A stretch of DNA of 64,000 nucleotides. Source: Buddleja alternifolia. Taxonomy: Eukaryota > Streptophyta > Magnoliopsida > Lamiales > Scrophulariaceae. The DNA lies in assembly GCA_019426215.1 (NCBI GenBank), contig CM033400.1, positions 14,244,568 to 14,308,567 of the forward strand. The letters run 5' to 3'. Of this stretch, positions 10,995-22,211 are shown one piece after another (positions within the stretch are counted from its first letter, which is position 1; every line of letters begins with the position of its first letter). The notes below the pieces were generated by a model. The model saw nothing but the letters and a program-made list of their open reading frames with translations. It did no database searches and was not told where the DNA came from. The position numbers and the translations under genes were made by a program.

Positions 10995-12481
10995 TGTTAG
11001 GAATTTCATGTTAAAAGTTTTGATGATGACAAGATAGGTTTAATGTTAGACCCCAAAGATTATTTAAGTTTATTTTTCTTAGTATATGTTTAAGCGTTTA
11101 ACAAGTCATCTAGTTTGTAATTTTATTAGGCTTGTAATTTTTATCTTTGTAGATTTTAGATTAAGTATTTGATACTTAGTCACTAATAGAATTCTAAGTG
11201 AGTCTATTAGAGATGAAGTTGAAGATCAGCGTCTGAAGTCAAGTGAAGATGAAGATTTGTTCTTAGCGTCTATCAAATGCCAAAGGACTATTTCATGGAT
11301 GTTGAGTCAAGCGTTCAAATGACTCAAGCGATCAAGGATCAGATTCACATGAAATAAATTCTCAAGTTATGAACAATCATCAACGAACATTTATTTCCAA
11401 CGGGAAATAAATTCAAATGCATTAAATACCTGATAAGTGCATTAAATGTGATAAACTATTATGACTTGTGGAGAAGCCACCTTTTGACTAGACTGTCAGA
11501 AATCAGAGTTCAAAACCTGCTCATGTCCAATCGGAACCAGCAGAAATTGAGGAATGTCAGAAAGAGACTTTTTAATGCTCTGTGTGAGATACACGCGCTC
11601 TTACGTGTCCAAATGACACATCCCAAGAAACCCTATAAATAGTACCCTTCAGCAAACCCTAAACACACACGTACTTGCACAAGAAAAAGGTCCAAACTTT
11701 TGTGAAATTATTTAAGAGAAAAGCTTATAAACTCCATAGCCAAAAATCCTCTCAAGATTTTTATATATTCCAAAGACAGTCATAGATATCTCAAACCTCT
11801 TCAGAGAAGAACCCTAAATTCCTATTGAGATATCCCAAGATGTTTAAACATTCCAACATCAAACAAACCCGTGACAATACCCTCAACATCTTTCATCTGA
11901 GTGAGAAAGTTTGTTGATTCTACAAGCAACAGTTTTGTGTGAGAGAAGCTTGTTGAAGAAGGTCTTTATTTGAGCTGAAGTCTGTGTGATCAAGGAGCTC
12001 AAGATCATCTCCTCTTTCATCTATTTTGTAGAAGTCTCTGTGTGACTCTTCGATAATCAATGTAGTGAATTCCTCCAAGTACAATGGAGAAGAAGGACGT
12101 AGTTGGGATTACATCACCTAGTGAACCTAACAATATCTTGTGCTATTTACTATTTTATTACTTTACTTTACATTTTTATATTATATCTTGAAAAAGCATT
12201 TAAAACGGTTAAGCAACTAATTCAAGTTCAAGAGAACGCTAAGCTATAAAATCATTTCCGCTATGCTAACCCTGATTAAGCAATTGAAACATTACTCTAA
12301 TTTGGTAATTGTTGAAATTACTAAGTCTAAGTTATCTATTCCTAAGCGCCTGACCTTGCGCTAAGCTTTCCAAGCATTCAAATTCTTCAAAGTAATATAA
12401 AAAATTTTAAAGTCGAAGAAGACTTAAGGGTGTATTCAACCCACCCTTCTAAACCCTTTCATATGCCACTTGGGACCATCA
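10995..12481 (+). repeat. 5' LTR of copia-1
   Basis: Begins TGTTAGGAATTTCATG and ends GGGACCATCA, 1487 bp. Matches 25209-26687 with many substitutions and small indels, and also the solo LTR at 48972-50466. TATA-like CTATAAATAG lies near 11633-11642. Confidence 0.9.
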
Positions 12482-12483
12482 AG

Positions 12484-12495
12484 TGGTATCAGAGT
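12484..12495 (+). other. Primer binding site of copia-1 (initiator tRNA-Met type)
   Basis: TGGTATCAGAGT lies two bases after the LTR. The consensus plant copia site is TGGTATCAGAGC, so the last base has changed. Confidence 0.85.
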
Positions 12496-12588
12496 AGTTG
12501 CAGAAGAAACATAAGCATTTTCGAGCGTAACTGCTTGTTTAGATCCATTTTTCTAAACTTAGTCGCTTTATTTTTTTAATCTCATATC

Positions 12589-14700
12589 ATGGCTTTTAAC
12601 AAAATGCCAAAGTAGATTGAGTTAAACTATAACTCATGGAAACTTAGAGCATTCTCTTATCTTTGTTCATGTGATAATGAGATGTGTGATGTAATTATAG
12701 ATGGCCCCATTCAGATCATGAAAGTTGTAACTCAAGCCCCTGGAGTGACTGAAGCGACTCCAGATGGTTATGTCAAGAAACCTAAGTTGGAATGAACGCC
12801 AGAAGATAGAAAAAGAGCTAACTTTGACAATGTTGGACGAAGTGCCCTCTGCTCAGCGTTAGGAGATAATGATACATTGTTCAACAAGATCAAGCAATGC
12901 AAGACTTTAAAAGAGATATGGGATAAGTTGGCTATCGTGTGTGAAGGTTCAGCATAGATGAAGTAGAACAAGCTCTCCATAGCCATGCAAAGATTGGACA
13001 CGCTAGATCAATTGGACGCAAGGTTCATGTTGCTCATCACAGAGTTAGCGTCACTAGACAAGGAATTGACCAAAAAGGAAATGGTCAACAAGATATTTAG
13101 ATGTCTTCTAAGCAAGTATTTGATTAAGACTGGTTCCATGAGAAAATCACAGACTTTGGAGACTCTAACTCCAGAGCATGTGTTTTCAGAGTTAAAAGCA
13201 TTTGAGTTCGAATTGGGTGAACTCAGTGATACTGCGACGTCAGCGACTAAATTAGGAGCTTTAACCGCTACCATCAAAAGTAAGGGTAAAGCGATTAGTG
13301 AGGTGAAATTGACAGAATCAAACGAGGAGAAAGAAATGGCTTTATTGGTCAAGAAATTCAAAAAAATTCTAAGATATGAAAAAAAAATCCTATTGGAAAA
13401 ACTTCATTCCCTCCCCCTGCACCAGCGCCTCAGTATCAAGCGCTAGCGTATTCTACTCCTCAGCCTCTAGCTCCAGTTTCATACCATGCGCCTCCGTCTC
13501 CTACTTAGAATCTCTCGGAGCCAGTAGTTTCCAAAAGGTTATCAACTGAACAGAAAATGAAAACTAACCTTTGTTATAACTGCAGGAAACCAGGGCACTA
13601 CCATGTACATTGCCCTTATCCAAATGTGTCTAAGCCCACAAGGCAAGACCATGCGTATAGAAACCAATTCAGGAGTAACCTTCGCCAACAAGGTTTATAA
13701 GCGAAATCTGAACCATTCTCCGTACCTGAAGAGGACTTGGAATCATCAGATGAAAGTAGTGATGATGAGCCATCAAGCGACTCAACGTTAATTTGTCTCA
13801 TCCTCTTTCTTATGATGACTTGCTATCCAAGGTAACCACTAAATTATCTCATCCTCTTTCTTATGATGAATTACTTGACAAAGTAAATCAATATTATAAA
13901 GATTGTCAAGATGCAGCCAAATTATATCAAAATCACTTCGATATCATTTCATCGTTCAAGAGCGATAATGTGACGCTCAAGGAAGAGTTGCAAGTTCAGA
14001 AACAATGCAGTGAGAAGAACCAATCGCTTAAGAGTGAAATTATCCAATTAAAAAGTGACCTTGATATAATAGTCAAGAGAGAAGCTGAATTGATCGCTAA
14101 ACTTGTCAAATCAGAGCAGTTTATCTCATCATTATCCAAAGCGTCGAGAAATCTAAATAATGTGACTGTGGTAACCGAACTTTTTGGTGAAAAGACCAGC
14201 TTAGGTTGTCATAAATTTGATCATAAATCAAAAGAATCTAAGGTTACGGCAACCAACAAAGGAAAAGGTGTATTCTTTGTTGAGAAGTGTTTAAATAGTA
14301 AAAAGCTGAATGAACCCAAGGGCAACGGTAAGAGGCCAAATGAGAAGGTCAATACCAACTCAGGCAACAAGGAGAAGACGAGAGGGAATGAGTCACAAAA
14401 GAAGGTTCATCCAAACGCTTAAAAGGCTAAGGATAAACCATCTATAAGTGAATCAAAACCTAAGCGTCAATCGCCAAAAGCGATTCCTTAGCCAGTGTCG
14501 AGGAAATACCAGTATCAATATCCTCAAAGATCTAGATCATATTATCGATATTATAATGATTATGATTACGACTATGATTACAATTATAATTGAGGATATT
14601 ACTATACACCTAAAAAACACACACAACACAAACCAAAACCCAAGAAGGCCATTCCTCCCATAATGAAGATAAGGCAAAATATGGGTTCTTAAAGTTTTAA
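12589..14700 (+). pseudogene. Copia-1 gag remnant
   Basis: The start ATG at 12589 is the first in the leader and is followed by a copia gag N-terminus (an NYNSWK motif). The capsid part continues to about 13440 through several stops. A zinc knuckle CYNCRKPGHYHVHC (CX2CX4HX4C) lies at 13572-13613 and binds nucleic acid. It is followed by an acidic Ser/Asp-rich stretch and a long coiled coil (frame 13793-14422), typical of SIRE-type gag. A 17-residue unit beginning SHPLSYD is tandemly duplicated (51-bp period, 13796 and 13847). Frameshifts and stops make it non-functional. Confidence 0.85.
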
Positions 14701-14779
14701 TTCAAACTAAAGTTACTAACGTTGAAGGACCCAAGATAAAATGGGTACCTAAAAAGAATTAGAACTGCCCTTTAAATGC

Positions 14780-17700
14780 AGGTACCTAGAGCCAACACCG
14801 ATACTTCAATTTGATACATTGATAGTGGGTCGTCAAGGCACATGACTGGCTCAAAAGGTCTCTTGGTCAACTATCGTGCAACCAACGGTCCTCAAGTTAT
14901 ATTCGGTGATAACTCCAAAGGTAAAACCAAAGGTATAGGTATCATGCATAGGGGGAACATCATGATAAGTGATGTATATTATGTTTAGGGTCTTAAGCAT
15001 AATTTGTTAAGCATTAGTCAATTGTATGATAAAGGCTTTGAAGTCAAGTTCTCAAGCGACTGTTGCTATATTAATGACGCTAAGACTAAGTCTACTAAAT
15101 TGAAAGGAAAAAGAACAAACAATGTGAATTTGGTAGATTGGGGTTCAACAATAGATAACAACCCCACATGCTTTGTTACTAAAAATCAAAATGAATTGGG
15201 TTGGTTATGGCATAGAAAAATGAATCACCTCAATTTTAAGGCAATCTCTCAGTTAATATCGCTAAATCTAGTAGAGGGATTACTTAAGGGTTCCTTTCTT
15301 ACTTATGTGATGCATGCCAAATGAGTAAACAAGTCAAATCATCTTTTAAGAAGAAACCTCATCTATCTACTTCTAGAACTCTTGAACTATTGCATTTAGA
15401 TTTGTTTGGTCCTATTCAAATCATGAGTGTTAGTGATAAAAAGTACTCGCTAGTAACAGTTGATGATTTCTCTCGCCATACATGGGTTCCTAGCGACTAA
15501 AGATGAAACTAGTGTCAAGCTCATAGCACTAATTCGTCAATTACAAACCTCAAAAAATTTAAAGGTGATGAGAATTAGAAGCGATAGAGGAACTGAATGT
15601 ACTAAGCATATTGTTGAGAAGTTTTGTATAGATTTTGGATTACTTCATGAGTATTTTACGCCTAGAACACCTCAATAGAATAGAGTGGCTGAGCGATGGA
15701 ACAGAACGCTTAAAGAAGCCGCTAGGACGATGTTAGCAGAGTCCAAACTGCCTCAAAGGTTTTGGACCGTAGCTATCAATACCGCTTGCTACACTCAAAA
15801 CCGGTGTATGATCAACAAGAAACATGAAAAGACTCCATATGAGTTGTGGAAGGGACGTAAGCCAAACATTTTATCATGTATTTGGTTCAAAATGTTTCAT
15901 TCATAACAATGGATCCCACAATCTAAAGACATTTGATCCTAAAGCGGATGAGGGAATCTTTCTAGGCTACGCAAAAAATGGAAAGAGTTTTCGCATCCTA
16001 AATAAGATCAAATCGAAGGTTAAAGAATCCATTCATGTTGTGTTTGATGATGCTAACCAAGAACCGAGTAAGGTTAATACTGATGATGTAGGAAAACAAG
16101 ATCTTGCCCAACAAGCGTCCACAAATCAATCTTGGTGATGACAGTGATGATGAGATCCCCTATCCTAAGGTTACTAATGATGATATTATTAGAAATGCTG
16201 ATGATCATGAAGAGAATGATCAGCAAGTGCAAATTGGAACTGTGAATGACGTAGGGACTGCGCAAGAAAAAAATGAGGGTCAAGCGATTGACAATCAAGA
16301 GTCTCTCAACCCGTTCTAACTAGATCAAAAATGGCTTAGAGATCATCTACTAGAGCTAGTTATTGGAGATATTGAAGCACCTGTTAGAACTAGGGCCGCT
16401 GCAATAAGTGAGGTTAAGTTCGCAAGTTTTCTTTCTCAAATGGAACCAAAGAAAGTGGATGAAGCGCTCATTGATTCAAGTTGGGTAGAAGCTATGCAAG
16501 AGGAGCTCAACCAATTTGAGAGAAGTAAGGTTTCAAAGCTAGTACCAAGTCCAACTCACGAAGGAGTTATTGGGACTAGATGGGTTTTTAGGAATAAGAT
16601 GGACGAAGATGGCATTGTTATAAGAAACAAAGCCAGACTAGTCGCTTAGGGTTAATGCCAAGAAGATGGTATTGATTTTGATGAGACGTATGCCCCAGTA
16701 GCCCGTCTAGAAGCGATCCGGATGTTCCTAGCATTTGCTGCATTCAATAAGTTCACAGTATACCAAATGCATGTGAAAAGTGATTTCTTGAATGGTAAAC
16801 TCTAAGAAGAAGTATACGTGGAGCAACCCCCAGGATTCATCAACAACCATGGTAAAAGTATGGTCTAAAAATTGGATAAGGTACTCTATGGCCTAAAGCA
16901 AGCACCTAGAGCATGGTATGACACCCTCTCTATCTTCCTTATAGGTAAAGGCTTTTCAACAGGTAGCGTTGATATAACGTTATTTAAAGTTACCCACAAT
17001 GAAGATATTCTCTTAGTCTAAATTTATGTTGATGATATTATACTCAGATCTACTAATAAGGGATTGTGTGAGAAACTTTCAAAAATGATGCAAGATTAAT
17101 TTGAAATGAGCATGATGGGTGAATTAACTTTCTTCTTCGGATTACAAGTTAAACAACTCCCTAATGACATATTTATAAACCAAGCTAAATAAACAAGAGA
17201 TATGATTAAGAAATTTGGTATGAAAAATGCATCATCTTAAAAAATTCCAATGAGTCAAACGCTTAAGTTAGATAAAGATGAAAGTTGGAAGAAAATTGAT
17301 ATCACTAACTATAGAGGTATTATTGGATCACTTCTTTATCTTACTGCCAGTAGACCTGATATTATGTTTTCGGTATGCATGTGTGCACGTTTTCAAGATG
17401 ATCTAAAAGAATCATACTTAATTGCTACCTAGAAGATCTCTGAATACCTAAAAGGCACGCAAAATGTGGGCTAATGGTATCCAAGGGACTGTCCTTTTGA
17501 ACCAATTGGTTATTCAGATGCAGATTTTGCAGAATGCAAAATAGATAGAAAGAGTACTAGTGGTACATGTCAATTTCTAGGTGATAGATTGGTTTCGTGG
17601 CCTAGTACAAAACAACAATCCATAGTGACTTCTACCGCTGAGGCAAAGTATGTAGCTGCTGGAAGATGTTGTGCACAATCTTAGGTTCTACCCCAATCCA

Positions 17701-17932
17701 TTGTGATAACCAAAGCACTTTAGCTATGACCCAAAACCCAGTTCTTCATTCTAGAACTAAACACATTGAAATTCGCTACCATTTCTTGAGTGACCATTTT
17801 CAAAAGAAAGATATCTCCATGCATTTCATTGGTACTGACAAACAGTTGACAGATATCTTCACCAAAGCGCTCAACAAACAACGCTTTCTCACTTTAAGAA
17901 GTGAATTTGGTATGATTGATTTAAATGCTTAA
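14780..17932 (+). pseudogene. Copia-1 pol remnant: protease, integrase, RT, RNase H
   Basis: Protease DSGSSRHMTGS lies at about 14821. The GAG-pre-integrase finger LWHRKMNHLNF lies near 15207, then the integrase core (HLDLFGP near 15394, VTVDDFSR, IRSDRGTEC, VAERWNRT). The RT contains [19 protein letters not shown] and YVDDI (about 17024-17038). RNase H shows SDADFAECK and STAEAKYVAA, with sequence missing near 17680, and the frame ends at 17932. More than a dozen in-frame stops are spread over the length, many where the family has Gln or Trp. All domains are recognisable and in copia order. Confidence 0.9.
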
Positions 17933-18411
17933 TCATAAAGCATCATATCTTTCACAGGCATATAATTTAGGGGGAATCCAGTTTAGTTTTATGTCTAAAG
18001 GAGTTATCAATTTTAGGAAGAACGTTAAAATTGTATTTATTACAATCAATAAGCGTCAATGATAAAAAAGATAAGATTTGACAACTGCTCACGCGCTCCT
18101 ATCAAATCAAACTAATGGTTAATGATTCCTATCTAAAAATAGGTGGTTCACTAAATGCATGTTTCTGGGTACGTGTCAGTGTACCATTAGGCATGTGCAA
18201 CTCATACTGAACATTTTTAAAATCTCTAACGTTTTTTTTCTAAAATAACTGCGGATTCCAAATTTTATATTTCACAGCAGTTAACCAAATTTATCTTGCC
18301 TTTTTACATCCGTCTTTATGATTAAACTGCTCAGATTAAATTTTTGTTATTGTCAAATTAATTACTTAATACGTGGCATTTATCTAAGCTATTGAGGAAC
18401 TACTTTTTGCA
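17933..18411 (+). other. Copia-1 spacer with an internal polypurine-like tract
   Basis: No gene. TTTAGGGGGAAT at 17966-17977 resembles a polypurine tract although the real one is 7.2 kb further on. The rest is AT-rich and leads into the TATA-like box at 18415. Confidence 0.55.
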
Positions 18412-18423
18412 CTCTATTTAAAC
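18412..18423 (+). promoter_or_regulatory. TATA-like box upstream of the copia-1 accessory gene
   Basis: CTCTATTTAAAC gives TATTTAA at 18415-18421. It lies about 118 bp before the likely start codon at 18539, with an A/T/C-rich leader in between, as in a plant core promoter. Inferred from sequence and spacing only. Confidence 0.4.
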
Positions 18424-19081
18424 CCTTCAAATTTTTACAGAAAAACTTTATCACTTTCAAATTCCCTTTACTGTAAATATTCTCTCAAGGAAAAAAATCT
18501 TTCTTCTAATTCTCTTAAAAAACTTCAATATTTCATCACTGGCGCCACCGAATTCTTCGAAATCCGCCGCCGAAAAATCTTCTAAGTCCAAAACTGAGAA
18601 GAAAGTGACAGTCAATGCCGGATTTCTGGTAAACTGGGATTACCTTTTCAACAACCAAAACTTTCCTTTGAGAACCATTCTTCCTCTCGTTGAAAAATCT
18701 GGTCTGAAAACCATGTTGACTTCCCATTCCTCGATTCCCAAAGAAGAAGCTCTTTTCTTCTTTGAAAATGCTGTCATTTCTGACGACAGGAACTCTATTT
18801 CTTGTGTGTTTCCCTTTGCCAAAGAAACTTTCATTCTTACTCCTCAAATACTGTCCACTTTACTGCAACTACCTACTCATGGTGGAGAAGTTGAAGATGT
18901 GACCCTTGGAGACGCCACCAAGATCTGGGAACTTATCAAGAAGGAGAACATTGACGCAACATATGCATCAAACTTCAAGAAGAATGACATGAAGGGCAAC
19001 TATGTCATTCTGGTTGATATTTGGGCAAAGATGATCGAGTGCAGAAAAGGAAGTTGTGATAAGGTTTTCAATATACAGTAC

Positions 19082-21172
19082 TGTTAGAGTTTATGCCTGG
19101 CGCACCAATTTTGGGCGCCATTCTAGGTAATAATAACTCTAGCTGAACGATCTTTTTCATATAAAAAAAGTTAATCTTATGGCATTCTTTATTCGTGTAA
19201 ATAGCCTGGTCTTAACTTAGAATAAAGTCCTGAAGGATCACACATAGCTATGGAACATCATGGCAATGATGGAATATGTCTCCAAGGCTGTGATCCTTAA
19301 ACAAATGTTCCAAGTTATGAATGGGCTCGTCGAGATGAAGGGATATCGATGAGACCCAAAAGACTTGCTTATATGATGCATACTCTTAATAAAGTGTATC
19401 TCGTTCCATATATATTGGCACGGTGAAAGCCTATGCATGCATGAGGGTTCCTATTATGGGAATAGGTATACTGAACAACTCTATGGAAGTTGCATTAAAT
19501 GGAATCCCAATCAAATCTGGAACTTCCAATGGTCTTGTAGTATAAGAGTAATCCTTAGAACCTGAGGTTCCATTGGATGTCTTATACGCAATCGAACATG
19601 TCTTGGTTTGTTACATGATTACTTAGATGATCAAAATTGGGCAAAATCAGACATGGGATGGTTGTGTATGAAGGTACGTGAGAATCAAGATGGAATATAT
19701 CTCTGACATTAGTGTTGTCAGTGAATCTCCTATGTTTACATAGTGAATCGGCTTTAGGAATCTTCGGCTGAAGTATGATATCTAAAGAGACGTAGGGTTT
19801 CCTCGTTTAGATAGTTGAAAATTGATCTCACCGTATTTAAAAAACATAGTTATTGAATTAATAGAGCTTCGAGCTTAGCCATTGCTCTAGATTCAATCGG
19901 GAGATTAGATGGAGAGATCTTACTTATACAAGGATCAAGATCACAAAAGACGTATCTTTATATTCGTCTTTGTCTAGGTCTTTGTGGCCCGTTGCTAGAC
20001 AGTAACCACGATTTGTACGTGCCAAGAATTAATATGGTGATTAATTCGAGGCTTGATTAAATTAAAGGAATGATTTAATCTAGTACTTTCTATTTTAGGA
20101 AAGCACACTAGAACTTTGGGAAAGTGTACTTACTCCTAGATAGTAGACGAGCCTAAAAGGTCACACACTTAACTCGTGAGAGCCACTGCTTAAAAGATGT
20201 GATTCATCAATTTGAGGAAATTGAGGAAATTAGGAAAGTCTAGTCCTTTCGTAATAAGGAATATGAGTGAATTGAGGCAATTCATTTAATTAAACTATTC
20301 TAATTAATCTTGTAAAATTAATTAAATTAATGGACCTAATAGAGTCCAAGTATTTTATTTAGTTGGGCTTGGCCTAAGTTAAACAAATAAGCCAATTGGA
20401 ATAAGTAATTAAACGGGTTTTAATTATATGAGAATATTTAATTGATGAGTTTAGTCCATAATTAAATATGGAGTCAAGAATTAATTCTTGGACTCAAAAT
20501 AAAGGATGATGGCTGAATTTTGGAGCCCAAAGATATGGGGGGGGGGGGGCAGGGGGGTTCGAATTCTTGGTGAAGAAGAAAAAAGTTTTCTTCTTCTCCA
20601 AGTCTTTCAGTTGGATTAGAATTCTATGACTCCTATTCTATATATATGTGAATGCAAGACTAAAACCCTAAGCCTCCAATGAGTAAAATTCGAACCGTAG
20701 CTGGAAAAAAAAGAGAGTTTTTCTTTGTCATCCTTGAGCAAAAATTGCCCCTCCCTTGTTCCAATACGACATCGTTTTGTTCATGTTTTGAACTCAATGA
20801 TTCACATATTCCATCCCTTCACATAATCAAGCCTAGGTTTTAGACTTAGATCTATTTCGTTGGCTAGCACCAATAATGAAGTAGATGGTGACTTAAAGGA
20901 GGTGTGGATATATCTTAGAGGTACGACGTTTGGAGCACTAATACCGGGGATACGATTGACGGGCGATTTTCTCCAAGAAATCGTGTGGACTTGCACCACA
21001 GGGTTGAAAAGATCCAAATCGTTGCTGCGACAAGTTAATCAAAAGGTAAAAATTCTCCTAATCTTCTTTATAGCGTAATCGAGCACACCATTATTCCTGT
21101 TTCGGGTGGTTGTACGTTTAAATTTTCATTTCCGCTGCCATGAGCTACCCTGGGAATAGAACCAACCCAACA
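19082..21172 (+). repeat. Solo LTR inserted in the accessory gene
   Basis: Begins TGTTAGAG and ends AACCCAACA, 2091 bp, flanked by AGTAC and AGTAT, a one-mismatch 5-bp TSD. It has a TATA-like tract TATATATA near 20640, a run of 13 G at 20537-20549, and no internal domain, so it is probably the product of LTR-LTR recombination. The TTCCGCTGCCATGAG-like text near its 3' end is common in plant copia LTRs. Short open frames inside (for example at 19238 and 20860) are not taken as genes. Confidence 0.85.
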
Positions 21173-21867
21173 AGTATAAGATGATGATCACTATTTTAAC
21201 AAAGCTGAAGGTCAATTGGGCCAGATACGTTTTTAATCGCTTTAAGGCAGCGATCGAACAATCGATTAATCCCAAGCCATACGGGATTGTGTTAAGTCTT
21301 CTTTTAAGCGCTAGCGGTTACGTTAATACCGCAAGTAAAAAGGTTCCAGCGCTTAAGTTCTACGAAAAGAAAATGATCGACGAACTGCTAAAACCTAAGC
21401 GTCTAGGTGGCGCAGTGGTTCCCAAGGAGGAACATGAGCGACTCCTTGCTGGAGGAATTGTTCATAGTGATGATGAGAAGCAAGCGACATCGTCTTCATC
21501 ATCATCAAAAGAGAAAGTGGTGGTTAAGTGACCGAAAAGAAAGATCATCTTAAAAGTCGCTGAACCATCCAAGCTAGCCAAGAAGCAGAAGAAGGAGAAG
21601 CAGAAATCTTCCTCTCCTCCTCCTAAATCTCCTTATCCCCCTCCCATTTTTGTCATCTCTCCGAAAGAAGAAGAAGCAGAAGCGGAAGAAGTACTGCTAG
21701 CCCGCAAGCATACTCCATGGTCCACTCCAAGAGGATCAACAAGCACTCCAGCCAAGCCAACGCTTAAAGAACCAACGAGTGTTCCCCTCCTCCTTTTGAA
21801 GTTATTCCTGAATCTTTTCCAAAGCCTGAAGCTGCTACTCCTTTTGAGAAGCTTGCTCATTTTCAGG

Positions 21868-21948
21868 GTAAGTACTTGTGATAAATAATGTATTTTATCC
21901 TTTCCTTGTTATATTTACTTTTCTAACACTAGGATAAAATTCTTTCAG
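21868..21948 (+). other. Intron 1 of the accessory gene (81 bp, phase 1)
   Basis: Donor GTAAGTACTTG, acceptor TTCTTTCAG. Splicing joins a split Ala codon and keeps the frame open on both sides. The intron itself is AT-rich with in-frame stops. Confidence 0.65.
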
Positions 21949-22134
21949 CCGAAAGTGAAGCAGTTAATCAAGATGTCTTTAATACTTTTGAAAAATTGAA
22001 AATACCCATTTTTGCTGAACCCCTCACGTCTTTCCTCGTTTTAGATCTTGATGAAGAAGTTTTAGAGCCTGAGGTTATGGAACCTTCTACTTCCAAAGAT
22101 CAAGCGATTGAAATAGTCGAAGAGATTCCTCGGG

Positions 22135-22211
22135 GTAAGCATTTTAGTATTTTTATCGTCTATTTCTACTTAGTAGAAATCTTTTGTTTCTCAAACGCTT
22201 GTATATATCAG
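22135..22211 (+). other. Intron 2 of the accessory gene (77 bp, phase 1)
   Basis: Donor GTAAGCATTT, acceptor TATATATCAG. Again a split Ala codon in the same phase, and T-rich between the sites. Confidence 0.65.

Noticed and set aside
18536..18847. 103-codon minus-strand frame over the start of the accessory gene
   Set aside because: It is opposite to the well-supported plus-strand coding exon and has no motif.
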